Shown piece after piece: positions 8,089 to 17,359 of a DNA stretch of 49,130 nt (positions are counted from its first letter, which is position 1; the number at the start of each line of letters is the position of its first letter). The notes beneath the pieces were generated by a model. The model was given only the letters and a program-made list of their open reading frames with translations. It was not told where the DNA came from and did no database searches. The translations under genes were made by a program, and so were the position numbers. The stretch spans positions 1-49,130 of the forward strand of contig FOUN01000020.1 in assembly GCA_900114885.1 (NCBI GenBank). The letters run 5' to 3'. The stretch is from Psychrobacillus psychrodurans. Lineage in GTDB: Bacteria > Bacillota > Bacilli > Bacillales_A > Planococcaceae.

Positions 8089-9683
8089 TTTGTAATCTCC
8101 TTCATCATTTCAATCATGTCTTTTACGATAAATGAATTAATATTATATGGATGTTCATACTTCTTACCATTTCGTGTGAATTTTAACGATTTTACATATT
8201 GCTTATAAGTTGGATAGATACCGAACCATTCCATTGGCTCATCAAAGTATTTTCGATAAAGGTTTTTCTTCCTATATAGCTTGCGCAAAATAGGATAGAG
8301 CATGCCATACTTATTTTTCAACGAATTTTCTGGACCTGGTTTTTGAGGCATGGAATAATAATCTGGATGCATTTTATGCAATGTATAATCGTATAAATAT
8401 TTTTTATATTTTAAGTCTGCTGGAAGCTTACTGAAGAAATGGATTAACCGATCATCCCATAATGGAAGGGACCAGCTTTGGCCAAAATACTCATAAACCC
8501 GAACAGAGTTAATGATAAACTTGGATTGTCTTTCTCTCCAGTTCCATTCATCTATTAGTGAAGACACTCGCTCATTCGTGTAATTGGAATACACTTCTAT
8601 GTCTTCGATTAAACCTCTTCCTATATTCGTGTTTGCATAAGTTTTTTCTCCATTAAGTTCCCATAACCGGAAATGCTTATTCATGATGAAGGTTTGAATT
8701 TCACTCACTTCAAATTCTTTATCAATAATCGATTCATAGGGTAAGTGGCCACCCGCTAGGTAATCTAGGGAATGACCTGGTAGGAACACAGCATCCTTTA
8801 AATTTTCTTCTTGTACTAAAAGCTTGGTACTCGGGAAATCTTGTAAATGTGCAACAGAGACACCATTGCTAGAATACACAACATAGTCTTTCCAGTCCTC
8901 CGACTTGTACATGTCTTCCCACATTTTCTTGTCATAAGCAAAGTACTTCCACTTAAGCCCTAACTGATCAGCTATTTGCTTACTAACAGTAGATTCCCCA
9001 TTACCTGGTCTTCCATATGTAAATGCAGTAATATTATCTTTTAATCCTCGTTCCACCAGATTTAAAGCGATTAACCTAGAATCATAGCCACCACTAAGTG
9101 GGATAACTATTTGACGTCCTTGCAAACGTGTTGCTAAATCATCAAATAATTCATGGAAAACCCGCTCCAATTCTGCAGCAAATGTATCTATAGAAGCTGA
9201 TTCTTTTTCCAAAACATATGTGTAATAATATGTTTGTTTTGCATCTTTAGCTAGTTCTACATAGGAAACAGCTGGCACTTGAAGCCAGTCAGCAAAAAGT
9301 GTTTTATCTCTAAATACAAACCCCGTTACAAGAAACTCATCTTCTGCCTCTGGCACCATTTTCATGCCTTTATAAGGTGTGATATAGTCTTGAACAATCC
9401 AATTGGATGCAGAGTCTTGGGAATAGAATAATGGGATAGATCGTTTCATATCCGTCACTAAAGTAGTATTATGTTCATTTGTGAAAACTAAAGCGTACTC
9501 CCCATTCCAAGTGGAATATTCCATCGAGGAAAGCTGAGCTGCACTAAATATGCTACCAAAGTTTTCATGGGTGACATATTGATTTTCATAGTAGAAATAA
9601 CCTCTAAAAAACCCTTCGTACCCTTCGCCTGTAATAGGATAAAAATCTTTATGCCTAAGGTTAATCTTACAATTTCTCACCAT
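8085..9683 (-). CDS. Asparagine-synthase-like amidotransferase lacking the glutaminase cysteine
   Basis: A 532-residue two-domain protein. The N-terminal part (about 15-105) resembles the class II glutaminase domain of AsnB (NGEYALVF at 60-67, a DMKRSIPLFY block at 78-87), but the catalytic Cys2 is absent: the protein begins MVRNCK. The C-terminal synthetase domain has the ATP-pyrophosphatase loop SGGYDS (S197, G198, G199, D201). Similar proteins in polysaccharide clusters (WbpS, WbmI) are thought to convert uronic acids to uronamides or attach an amine. Here the likely acceptor is the carboxyl of the diacetamido-uronic acid. Without the glutaminase it would need free ammonia, another amine donor or a partner. 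It lies 13 bp after Wzx and overlaps the epimerase. Function inferred from context. Confidence 0.82.
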   Translation of the reverse strand: MVRNCKINLRHKDFYPITGEGYEGFFRGYFYYENQYVTHENFGSIFSAAQLSSMEYSTWNGEYALVFTNEHNTTLVTDMKRSIPLFYSQDSASNWIVQDYITPYKGMKMVPEAEDEFLVTGFVFRDKTLFADWLQVPAVSYVELAKDAKQTYYYTYVLEKESASIDTFAAELERVFHELFDDLATRLQGRQIVIPLSGGYDSRLIALNLVERGLKDNITAFTYGRPGNGESTVSKQIADQLGLKWKYFAYDKKMWEDMYKSEDWKDYVVYSSNGVSVAHLQDFPSTKLLVQEENLKDAVFLPGHSLDYLAGGHLPYESIIDKEFEVSEIQTFIMNKHFRLWELNGEKTYANTNIGRGLIEDIEVYSNYTNERVSSLIDEWNWRERQSKFIINSVRVYEYFGQSWSLPLWDDRLIHFFSKLPADLKYKKYLYDYTLHKMHPDYYSMPQKPGPENSLKNKYGMLYPILRKLYRKKNLYRKYFDEPMEWFGIYPTYKQYVKSLKFTRNGKKYEHPYNINSFIVKDMIEMMKEITK

Positions 9684-9696
9684 GCCATATCCCCCA

Positions 9697-11106
9697 TTAC
9701 TTTCTAAAATATTTATCCATTCTAACTACTAATACTAGTACTAAAAATACAAACCATACTCCAGCTATCAACCAGTCATTTAACTCTGTTAATTGAATAT
9801 ACACGATACTCAATGTGGCAGCTATTAACCAAAAGATTGTCCATGCCATCTTAAATCCAGAGAAAGGCACATAGTAAAGCTTCTGACTTTTGCGGAACAC
9901 GATGAACAGAGCCAAACAGTATGACAATACATAAGAAATCACAGTACCCCAAATTAAGAAAATTGGGACGAATATAAAATTCAATATAACTGAAACAACT
10001 GCCGCTATTCCAAATGCTATGGAAATATGTTTTGTCTGTTTAGAGTAAAATATCCCCGTAGAAACAATCATATAATAAAAACTTAAAAATGTTGCGATGG
10101 AAATTGGTGCTACGTATTGAAATGCTGTTCTAAAATCCTCGGGCATCACCAAAATTATCCATGGCATAAAAGTGGCTAATGCTAAAACTCCTAAACTACC
10201 TATCAATAAAAATGCTGCATATAACGTAGAAAATAGTTTTGGACTACTTTCCTTATCTTTTAATGACATGGAAAAAGGTCTCCAAGCAAGTTGTATCCCA
10301 CTAGTCAGTAAAGTGATAAATGTAGCGAATTTAATAGCAGTACCATAGAGTCCAACATCACCAATAGTTCCAAACCCTCTGATGAAGTAGTTATTTGCAT
10401 TAGCAATAATCCAAAACGCTAAAGAAGCAGGTACTAATGGAGTTGCATAAACAAGTATTTTCTTTAGAATACTCCAATCAAACAAAGGTTTTAAATATAT
10501 TCTTACTGGCTTTATTAATACTAAGACTATAATAGCTACACTTAATAATCGAGCCAATAGAATCCCTTCAAGTGACGTCCAAACGAAAATCAAGAAAAGC
10601 AATGACACAACAGCGATTAAAAGCATTTTTGCAACAGTTGTTGCGACAACTCTTTTCGTATGAAAATCATATCTCAATATAGTTAATACGAGTGTGACTA
10701 TAGTATCCAAACAAAGTGTTCCAAGTGCAATATAAAATAATTGAGATTGACCAGGAACTTCTAATAGTAATACAGAAAGCCACTCTCCACCGATTAAAAA
10801 TACAACGAATAATAATATAACAATGGATATCCTAAAGGTCATAACGGATCGAACATACTTTTCACGTGTCTCTTTGTCTTTATACTCAAAGTAGTAATAG
10901 GCCAGAGCCGAATCTGTACCAAAAATCACTAAGAAAGTAAGCATCGACACATTTGTATCGACGAGTTGAAGCAAACCTACTAGCGATGTGTCCACTAAAT
11001 AATGAGCGTATAAAGGAAAGAGAATGAAAGCTATTAGTTTCGTCCCTACATTCATAAATGCGTAAAGGAGCGAATCCGCTCCTAAACGTTTTAACTGAGA
11101 GAACAC
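9697..11106 (-). CDS. Lipid-linked oligosaccharide flippase (Wzx, MOP superfamily)
   Basis: A 469-residue polytopic protein with about 12-14 transmembrane helices and the N-terminal pattern of Wzx/RfbX-type exporters (FSQLKRLGADSLLYAFMNVG, then a loop before helix 2). It should flip the undecaprenyl-linked repeat unit to the outer leaflet for Wzy. The start codon is GTG (11106-11104), which directly follows the stop of the acetyltransferase gene with no spacer; GAGGAG lies about 9 bp upstream inside that gene, so the two are coupled. The gap to the amidotransferase gene is 13 bp. Flippase specificity cannot be deduced. Confidence 0.9.
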   Translation of the reverse strand: MFSQLKRLGADSLLYAFMNVGTKLIAFILFPLYAHYLVDTSLVGLLQLVDTNVSMLTFLVIFGTDSALAYYYFEYKDKETREKYVRSVMTFRISIVILLFVVFLIGGEWLSVLLLEVPGQSQLFYIALGTLCLDTIVTLVLTILRYDFHTKRVVATTVAKMLLIAVVSLLFLIFVWTSLEGILLARLLSVAIIVLVLIKPVRIYLKPLFDWSILKKILVYATPLVPASLAFWIIANANNYFIRGFGTIGDVGLYGTAIKFATFITLLTSGIQLAWRPFSMSLKDKESSPKLFSTLYAAFLLIGSLGVLALATFMPWIILVMPEDFRTAFQYVAPISIATFLSFYYMIVSTGIFYSKQTKHISIAFGIAAVVSVILNFIFVPIFLIWGTVISYVLSYCLALFIVFRKSQKLYYVPFSGFKMAWTIFWLIAATLSIVYIQLTELNDWLIAGVWFVFLVLVLVVRMDKYFRK

Positions 11107-11838
11107 TTAGAGAAGCTCCTCTTCAGGTACATTTTTTAAGAATTTTGCCGGGAATCCTTTGATTACCGTTTTTTCTTCTGTATCTTTTGTAACAATTGCT
11201 CCTGCTGCTACAAAAGTTTCTTCTGCAATTGTGATTCCTGGAAGAATTATAGATGCTCCACCTACACGTGCACCTTTTTTCACAATTGCTCCTTTGATTT
11301 TATCAAAACGAGCTTCAGTTCTACCCATAAAGTTATCATTCGTCGTAGTTACACATGGTGCGATAAAGACATGATCTTCTAAAGTAGAATGTGCTGTTAT
11401 ATATGAATTCGATTGAATTTTAGTACGTTCTCCGATGGTTACGAAGTTTTCTACAGTGACATTGCGTCCGATAATAACGAATGCACCAATCTTAACATCT
11501 TCACGGACAGTTGCTAAATCAGCGATTAATGTACTCTCCCCGATAATAGCTCCTCTATAAATAATCGTATTTGCTCCAACTGTACATTCTTTTCCTAATT
11601 CAAGGGGTGGGATTACTTTCGTGATTTGCATCGTGCTTGTTTTAGCTGGTTTTGGTTGCTTTCCAACAACAGCACCATCATCAATTGTTGTACCATCCCC
11701 GATAATCGTATTCGCATGAATCGTCACACGATTACCGATACGAACGTTATTGCCTATTTTGGCACCTTCTTCAATTACAGAAAAATGACCAACTGTTGTT
11801 TGTTCACCTAGTTCGGCAGTTTCATGTATAAAGTTCAT
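11107..11838 (-). CDS. wbpD: WbpD-like left-handed beta-helix N-acetyltransferase
   Basis: In the WbpA-B-E-D route this type of enzyme acetylates the 3-amino group of UDP-2-acetamido-3-amino-uronic acid using acetyl-CoA. The 243-residue protein is almost entirely hexapeptide repeats (for example IGNNVRIGNRVTIHANTIIG, and VGGASIILPGITI near the end), which fold as a left-handed beta-helix trimer. A loop around residues 58-80 interrupts the helix, as in this family. I chose the ATG at 11838, with AAGGGGG (11853-11847) 8 bp upstream; a longer reading frame from 11949 would overlap the dehydrogenase gene and an ATG at 11844 is only 2 bp from the ribosome site. It is about 50 residues longer than WbpD as I remember it, so the exact acyl acceptor is less certain. 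Confidence 0.85.
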   Translation of the reverse strand: MNFIHETAELGEQTTVGHFSVIEEGAKIGNNVRIGNRVTIHANTIIGDGTTIDDGAVVGKQPKPAKTSTMQITKVIPPLELGKECTVGANTIIYRGAIIGESTLIADLATVREDVKIGAFVIIGRNVTVENFVTIGERTKIQSNSYITAHSTLEDHVFIAPCVTTTNDNFMGRTEARFDKIKGAIVKKGARVGGASIILPGITIAEETFVAAGAIVTKDTEEKTVIKGFPAKFLKNVPEEELL

Positions 11839-11851
11839 ATTCATGTCCCCC

Positions 11852-13168
11852 TTATAGTTTAATGTAACGGTTTGGAGTTTCGATTCCTTTGAATGCATTA
11901 CGCGTATCAAAAATAACTTTCGATCTCTTCGCAATGTTTTCATAATCAAATCCAGTATGGTCAGTAGCTAGTACAACGATATCTGCATTATCAAGCATCT
12001 CATCAGTTAACTCTGAAGTATGAAGAACTTCACCATTTACACGATAAGATTCGACATGTGGATCTACCGTTTTGAAATCAGCACCATGATGTAATAATAA
12101 CTCAACTAATTTTAGTGATGGAGATTCACGCATATCATCGATATCTTTTTTGTAAGCTACACCTAAAAGAAGAACTTTAGCATTGCGTAATGCTTTACCT
12201 TCATCATTTAAGATTTGCATAGCACGTGTAATAACGTAATCTGGCATAGAGTTATTAATTTCTCCTGCAAGTTCGATTAATCTAGTGTGGTAGTTATACT
12301 CACGAGCTTTCCAAGTTAAATAGAATGGATCGATTGGAATACAGTGTCCACCTAGACCAGGACCTGGATAGAATGCCATAAAACCATATGGTTTCGTTTT
12401 TGCTGCATCAATTACTTCCCAAACGTCAATTCCCATTTTCTCACAAAGAATAGCCATTTCGTTCGCAAGAGCGATATTAATATGACGGAATGTATTTTCA
12501 AAGATTTTTTCCATTTCAGCGATAGCTGGGCTAGAAACTTTGTGTACATCACCTTCTAATACGCTGCTATATAGTGCAGCTGCAACATTGGTACATTTTT
12601 CTGTAATACCACCAACTACTTTTGGTGTATTTTTTGTATTAAAGTCTTTATTACCTGGATCTATACGTTCTGGCGAATAAGCGATAAAGATGTCTTCTCC
12701 TACAGTAAACCCTTGGTCTTCTAAAGCAGTACGAATGATTTCTTCTGTTGTACCTGGGTAAGTTGTTGACTCTAAAACAACTAATGTTCCTTTTTTCGCA
12801 TATTTAGCAATTTCATTTACCGAACTCTCCACATATGAAGTATCTGGTTGTTGGTAAATATCAAGTGGTGTTGGTACACAAATAGCAACAGCATCCACTG
12901 CACTAATAGAACCATAATCAGATGAGGCTGTTAAATGACCAGAGTCTACCATCTCTTTCAAGTCGTTATCTACAACGTCACCAATATAGTTAATACCTTG
13001 ATTTACTTGTTCTACTTTAGATTCTTGTACATCGAACCCGATAACTGTATATCCAGCTTTTGCTTTTTCTACTGAAAGGGGTAGTCCCACATAACCTAAA
13101 CCTACAACACCAATAACTGCTGTATGATTTTCGATTTTCGCTAATAATTCTTCATAGTAATTTGACAT
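11852..13168 (-). CDS. wbpA: UDP-N-acetylglucosamine 6-dehydrogenase, WbpA-like
   Basis: It oxidises C6 of a UDP-N-acetylhexosamine to the uronic acid in two NAD+-dependent steps. The 438-residue protein has an N-terminal Rossmann motif GLGYVGLP (residues 23-30), the central dimer domain with the AAKTKPYGFM segment, and the catalytic loop GPGLGGHC with Cys276, followed by IPIDPFYLTWKAREY. These blocks match P. aeruginosa WbpA (UDP-GlcNAc to UDP-GlcNAcA) better than WecC or TuaD as I remember them. It is followed after 13 bp by the acetyltransferase and preceded by the WbpB-like oxidoreductase (18 bp), the next enzyme of the same route. AGGAG lies about 9 bp before the start. Confidence 0.92.
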   Translation of the reverse strand: MSNYYEELLAKIENHTAVIGVVGLGYVGLPLSVEKAKAGYTVIGFDVQESKVEQVNQGINYIGDVVDNDLKEMVDSGHLTASSDYGSISAVDAVAICVPTPLDIYQQPDTSYVESSVNEIAKYAKKGTLVVLESTTYPGTTEEIIRTALEDQGFTVGEDIFIAYSPERIDPGNKDFNTKNTPKVVGGITEKCTNVAAALYSSVLEGDVHKVSSPAIAEMEKIFENTFRHINIALANEMAILCEKMGIDVWEVIDAAKTKPYGFMAFYPGPGLGGHCIPIDPFYLTWKAREYNYHTRLIELAGEINNSMPDYVITRAMQILNDEGKALRNAKVLLLGVAYKKDIDDMRESPSLKLVELLLHHGADFKTVDPHVESYRVNGEVLHTSELTDEMLDNADIVVLATDHTGFDYENIAKRSKVIFDTRNAFKGIETPNRYIKL

Positions 13169-13186
13169 ATATGTCTCTCCTTTAAA

Positions 13187-14200
13187 TTAACTGAATATAA
13201 TACGTTTTCCTGTCTCTGATGATTCGATAATTGCCTCAATTAGACGGACAGGATTATAACCATCGATTCCGCCAACTTCTGGTTCACGATCTTCATTGAT
13301 AGCTGCAACCATATCTTCAATAATACAGTCATGTCCTTTTTTGCCCCAAGGATCATTTTGTATTTTCGTTTTCAATGCTTTTACTTCATCTTCTGAATAA
13401 CCTTCTACATCCCATGTATCAATGAACACTGCATTTTTCCCGCTAACTTTCACACTTGCAGATTCACCGAAAATGGATAGGGATTCTTCCAGGTTTTGTG
13501 GATACACTGTAGTTGCAGCTTCCACCACTCCTAAAGCCCCGCTTTCAAACTCAATTAAAGCAGTAGCTACATCCTCTGTTTCGATGTCGCGAAAACGTGT
13601 TGCTACCATACCTTGAACTGATTTAACTGGTCCCATAAACCATAATAACAAGTCTAGATTATGTATGGCTTGATTCATTAGCACTCCACCATCGAATTGT
13701 TTCGTACCTCTCCATGGTGCTTGGTCGTAATACTCTTGTCCTCTATTCCAACGAACAGTTGCATTAGCATGGCTTAGCTTTCCAAATTTACCTGCATCCA
13801 TTAACTCACGAACTTCCATAATTGCTGGACGGTATCTATTCGGATGTACGATGGAAAGTTTAACTCCTGCGTCTTTTGCAATCTCCATCATTTCTTTTGC
13901 ATCAGCCGAATTAAGTGCCATTGGCTTTTCAGTCACTATATGTTTGTTATACTTTGCTACTACCTTCGTTAAAGTTGCATGTAAACCAGAAGGAACACAA
14001 ATATTCACTACATCAATTTGTGGATTCTCAGTCAACATTTTTTCTAAATCTGTATATTTTAATACATTTTCATCATCTAATACTAATCTATCGGGATTTG
14101 TATCACAGATAGCAAAAAGGTTAGCTCCTTCTGCATTTTGGATAGCAGCTATATGTTTATCTGCGATGAAACCCATACCTACAATTGCAAATTGAATCAT
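13187..14200 (-). CDS. wbpB: Gfo/Idh/MocA oxidoreductase, WbpB-like 3-dehydrogenase
   Basis: A 337-residue NAD(P)-dependent oxidoreductase with the N-terminal nucleotide-binding motif VGMGFIADKH (residues 7-16) and the family EKP motif (E91-K92-P93), whose lysine is catalytic. The C-terminal alpha/beta domain has the HNLDLLLWFMGP segment typical of the family. In the diacetamido-uronic acid pathway the WbpB/WlbA step oxidises C3 of UDP-GlcNAcA to a 3-keto sugar for the following transaminase. The family is large, so the assignment depends on lying between the WbpA-like and WbpE-like genes. It overlaps the Wzz-like gene by 4 bp. Confidence 0.83.
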   Translation of the reverse strand: MIQFAIVGMGFIADKHIAAIQNAEGANLFAICDTNPDRLVLDDENVLKYTDLEKMLTENPQIDVVNICVPSGLHATLTKVVAKYNKHIVTEKPMALNSADAKEMMEIAKDAGVKLSIVHPNRYRPAIMEVRELMDAGKFGKLSHANATVRWNRGQEYYDQAPWRGTKQFDGGVLMNQAIHNLDLLLWFMGPVKSVQGMVATRFRDIETEDVATALIEFESGALGVVEAATTVYPQNLEESLSIFGESASVKVSGKNAVFIDTWDVEGYSEDEVKALKTKIQNDPWGKKGHDCIIEDMVAAINEDREPEVGGIDGYNPVRLIEAIIESSETGKRIIFS

Positions 14201-14937
14201 ACTCTTTTACTCCCTCTAGCTTCTAAAATATATTTCCATAAAGATAAAATAAGGATAGCAGCTAATATCCCAAGAATGAATCCTGCGATTGCTCCTTCTA
14301 AACCGTACGATTTTGTTTTTACTACATAGGTAGTTGTTGCAAGTGCAGGCTTCTCAAAAGTTATAATATCGTTTCTTACACGTTGCTCTGTAGCCAATGC
14401 ATTTGTTAAGTCCATCTCTGCAGTGCTTAATAATGTTGAAAAGTTGTTTATTACCGTTACGTTGTCAGTATCAGTTATAACTTCTTTATAAGACTCAATA
14501 GCCGTTTTCAAGGTTGCAATTCGCTCTGCTTGAGCCTTTGCATAAGCCTCTGTTCCTTGAATTACCTTATCATATTGAACCATTAGTCCTTCTAGTAATT
14601 GATCATTAAATTGAGTCAATTCTTCTGTGACTTGTTCTTCATTTTTCCCATAAGTTTCTAACTTGATATAACTTCTTGTCGGTACAAATACTTCTGTTTT
14701 TCCAGTAAAGTGTTGCCCGTATTTTGTTTGGATATGTTCAGGATTTGTTAAAGCTTCTAATTTTACTGATCCAGTAAATACAGTGCTTTTCCCAACATAA
14801 TCTCCGCCATTAGGAATTAGCATCGAACCAAGATATCCCAACAAAGCTACTATTACAGGAATAATGATAAACCATACTTTTTTCTTCCAAAAAAATTCTA
14901 ATGAATCGTACAAACGATATGTTCTATTTTCAGCCAT
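14197..14937 (-). CDS. Wzz/CpsC-like chain-length determinant
   Basis: The 246-residue protein has the polysaccharide co-polymerase layout: a cytoplasmic start, a first transmembrane helix (about 21-41), an extracytoplasmic domain of about 170 residues with a long helical part (about 110-190), and a second helix (about 214-238) ending in a short basic tail. Such proteins set polymer length with Wzy. No BY-kinase gene (CpsD/YwqD/PtkA) lies beside it, and the protein has no fused kinase, unlike most Gram-positive CpsC systems; the kinase may be elsewhere or absent. AAGGAG lies 7-8 bp before the start. A 79-bp gap separates it from the aminotransferase. Confidence 0.78.
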   Translation of the reverse strand: MAENRTYRLYDSLEFFWKKKVWFIIIPVIVALLGYLGSMLIPNGGDYVGKSTVFTGSVKLEALTNPEHIQTKYGQHFTGKTEVFVPTRSYIKLETYGKNEEQVTEELTQFNDQLLEGLMVQYDKVIQGTEAYAKAQAERIATLKTAIESYKEVITDTDNVTVINNFSTLLSTAEMDLTNALATEQRVRNDIITFEKPALATTTYVVKTKSYGLEGAIAGFILGILAAILILSLWKYILEARGSKRV

Positions 14938-15016
14938 TTCACTTCTCCTTTAAATCTCTTTAACAGGCAGTTAGAGGGAAACGTAAATAACGTCTCCCTC
15001 TACTTTTATCCATTCA

Positions 15017-16132
15017 TTATTTACTAGCAAAAAACTCAGCGATTTTCTCTACCACATATTGTTGTTGTTCTTCTTTTAACTCTGGGAACATTGGTAAAGA
15101 AAGTGCTTCATTTGCAGCTTTTTCAGCTTTAGGGAAATCACCTTTTTTATAACCTAGGTTTTCAAAAACTGGTTGAATATGCAATGGTAGTGGGTAATAA
15201 ATCATTGTAGAAACTCCATTTTCATTTAAGAAGGCTTGTAATTCATCACGACGTTCAGTCAGAATCGTATATTGATGGAATACATGATGGAATCCTTCAA
15301 CGATAACAGGCGTTTTTACATGATCTGCTACTTTTTCGTTTAGTAAATTTGTGTAGAAGTCTGCATGTTTTCTACGTTGCTCACCCCAAGTATCTAAATG
15401 TGGAAATTTCACATTTAATACAGCTGCTTGCAATTCATCTAAGCGACTGTTGTAACCAAGTACATGGTGGTAATATTTTGGTTTACTTCCGTGCACACGA
15501 ATTACACGACTTTTTTCTGCAATATCATCATTATTTGTAACGACCATACCTCCGTCACCATATGCACCAAGGTTTTTCGTAGGGAAGAAGCTATAAGTTG
15601 CTGCATCTCCTAGTTCACCAACTGTAAATTCACCTTGTTTAGCACCAATTGCCTGTGCAGCATCTTCTACAACAAATAGATTATGCTTGTCCGCAATTTT
15701 ACGAATACTAACCATATCTGCCATTTGTCCATACAAATGAACCGGAATAATAGCTTTTGTTTTATCTGTAATATGTTTTTCAATCTCATTAGGATCTAAG
15801 TTAAAAGAAATTGGGTCAATATCTGCATATACCGGTGTTGCACCAGTTCTAGCAATCGCTCCACCAGTCGCAAAGAATGTAAATGGAGTTGTAATAACTT
15901 CATCTCCAGGTCCAACCCCCGCAGCTTGTAACGCTATATGAATTGCATCACTACCATTCCCACAACCAATACCATGAGCAACATGACTATACTCAGCAAT
16001 GTCAGCCTCAAGCTTTTTAACATTACTACCAAGAATGAATTGTGAGCTACTCATAACACCATCTAAGGCTTCTAATACTTCACTTTTTAATGATGCATAT
16101 TGTTCCGATAAATCTAACATAGGTACTTTCAT
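15017..16132 (-). CDS. wbpE: PLP-dependent sugar aminotransferase, WbpE-like (DegT/DnrJ/EryC1)
   Basis: This 371-residue type I fold aminotransferase would transfer an amino group from glutamate to the 3-keto sugar made by the WbpB-like enzyme. Family features are the CGNGSDAIHIAL phosphate-binding region (57-68), VVEDAAQ with the PLP-ring aspartate (D157) and the Schiff-base lysine in SFFPTKNLGAYGDGG (K186). The opening KVPMLDLSEQYASLK is typical of this family. The ribosome site is weak (AGGTTGGTG). It lies 73 bp after tagO and 79 bp before the Wzz-like gene, so the order of transcription is tagO, wbpE, wzz, wbpB, wbpA, wbpD. Other 3-amino or 4-amino sugars are possible for the family, but the partner set points to the 3-position. 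Confidence 0.88.
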   Translation of the reverse strand: MKVPMLDLSEQYASLKSEVLEALDGVMSSSQFILGSNVKKLEADIAEYSHVAHGIGCGNGSDAIHIALQAAGVGPGDEVITTPFTFFATGGAIARTGATPVYADIDPISFNLDPNEIEKHITDKTKAIIPVHLYGQMADMVSIRKIADKHNLFVVEDAAQAIGAKQGEFTVGELGDAATYSFFPTKNLGAYGDGGMVVTNNDDIAEKSRVIRVHGSKPKYYHHVLGYNSRLDELQAAVLNVKFPHLDTWGEQRRKHADFYTNLLNEKVADHVKTPVIVEGFHHVFHQYTILTERRDELQAFLNENGVSTMIYYPLPLHIQPVFENLGYKKGDFPKAEKAANEALSLPMFPELKEEQQQYVVEKIAEFFASK

Positions 16133-16205
16133 TTTATCAACACCAACCTATCCATGAATTAAAATCTAATATAAGTTTTAAAGCAATATGTGAAAAGCAC
16201 AATTA

Positions 16206-17279
16206 TTAATCGCGCTTATACCCAACAACCTTTTGGAATACAGAAATAATAGGTCTGTATTCTTCACTAACGAGTCCAATCTTTTCAGCAATAATTTCAA
16301 ACGCAATTAATATAAACAATAAAATAAATATCGCCCATCTTAATGTTAATGTTTCAAATGTAATTGCGGCTATACTAAATATTAAACCAAAACCATATAT
16401 CACCAAAACAGTATCCCGGTGCGTTAACCCTAGGGCTAATAAACGGTGATGTAAATGTGACTTATCTGCAACGGATATAGGTTTCCTATTTACTACTCTT
16501 CTTATAATCGCGAATGATGTATCGAAAATTGGTACACCTAAAATCATAATTGGTACAACAAAGCTAAATAAAGTTACACTTTTGTATAAACCAAGTAATG
16601 AAAGTATCGATATTGCATATCCTAAAAACATTGATCCTGTATCACCCATGAAAATTTTTGCTGGGTAGAAATTATGGAACAAGAATCCAAGCGTACTCCC
16701 CAATAATATTAGGGAAAGTGTAAGAATTAACATCTTATCTGCTGAGAAAGCTAGAAAAGCTATACTTGCAAATACTATTGAAGAGATACCTGCTGACAGA
16801 CCATCCAATCCATCAATTAAATTGATGGCATTCGTAATAGCTAATATCCAAAACAATGTAACTACATATGAGAAGATACCAAGCTCAAATACACCAATGA
16901 ACGGAATATTTAATACATCGATCGTTAATCCACTACCCATTACTGCACAAGCCGCCAAAATCTGACCTAATAGTTTAATTTTAGCCGATATCTCATATTT
17001 ATCATCTATTATTCCCAAAACGATTATGATCAATGCACCGACCATAATACCTGTAATTTTCGCTTCATACAATCCTGCCACAAAATAACCAGCAATTACT
17101 GCTATAAAAATAGCAAGACCTCCCAAGCGAGGCATTACATTTTGATGTACTTTTCTTTCAGAGGGTTTATCAACCGCTCCTATTTTATGTGCTAGTTTAA
17201 TAACAAGCGGAGTTACCGCTATTGCTGTCGCCATAGATATGATAAAAGCAAGAAGTAATTTTATATCCAAATATATCAT
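16206..17279 (-). CDS. tagO: Undecaprenyl-phosphate GlcNAc-1-phosphate transferase
   Basis: It starts wall polymers by moving GlcNAc-1-phosphate from UDP-GlcNAc to undecaprenyl phosphate at the inner face of the membrane. The 357-residue protein has about 11 transmembrane helices and all WecA/TagO motifs: DD at 92-93 (GIIDDKYEIS), NLIDGLDG with D156 and D159, GDTGSMF with D213, and the sugar-specificity loop HLHHRLL (H276, H278, H279). It is the first gene of the polymer operon, with a candidate promoter about 80-110 bp upstream, so polymer synthesis should begin with GlcNAc. It may also serve teichoic acid synthesis if no other copy exists. The start has an AAGGAT ribosome site. Confidence 0.95.
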   Translation of the reverse strand: MIYLDIKLLLAFIISMATAIAVTPLVIKLAHKIGAVDKPSERKVHQNVMPRLGGLAIFIAVIAGYFVAGLYEAKITGIMVGALIIIVLGIIDDKYEISAKIKLLGQILAACAVMGSGLTIDVLNIPFIGVFELGIFSYVVTLFWILAITNAINLIDGLDGLSAGISSIVFASIAFLAFSADKMLILTLSLILLGSTLGFLFHNFYPAKIFMGDTGSMFLGYAISILSLLGLYKSVTLFSFVVPIMILGVPIFDTSFAIIRRVVNRKPISVADKSHLHHRLLALGLTHRDTVLVIYGFGLIFSIAAITFETLTLRWAIFILLFILIAFEIIAEKIGLVSEEYRPIISVFQKVVGYKRD

Positions 17280-17359
17280 CCTTGTTTTATTATTTTCAAA
17301 AATTAAAGTACAACATTCATTTAGACGTATACGCTATATGAAAGTTTCTTCAATTACTG

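Noticed and set aside
11839-11949. N-terminal extension of the acetyltransferase frame
   Set aside because: It overlaps the 3' end of the WbpA-like gene, and AAGGGGG places the start at 11838.
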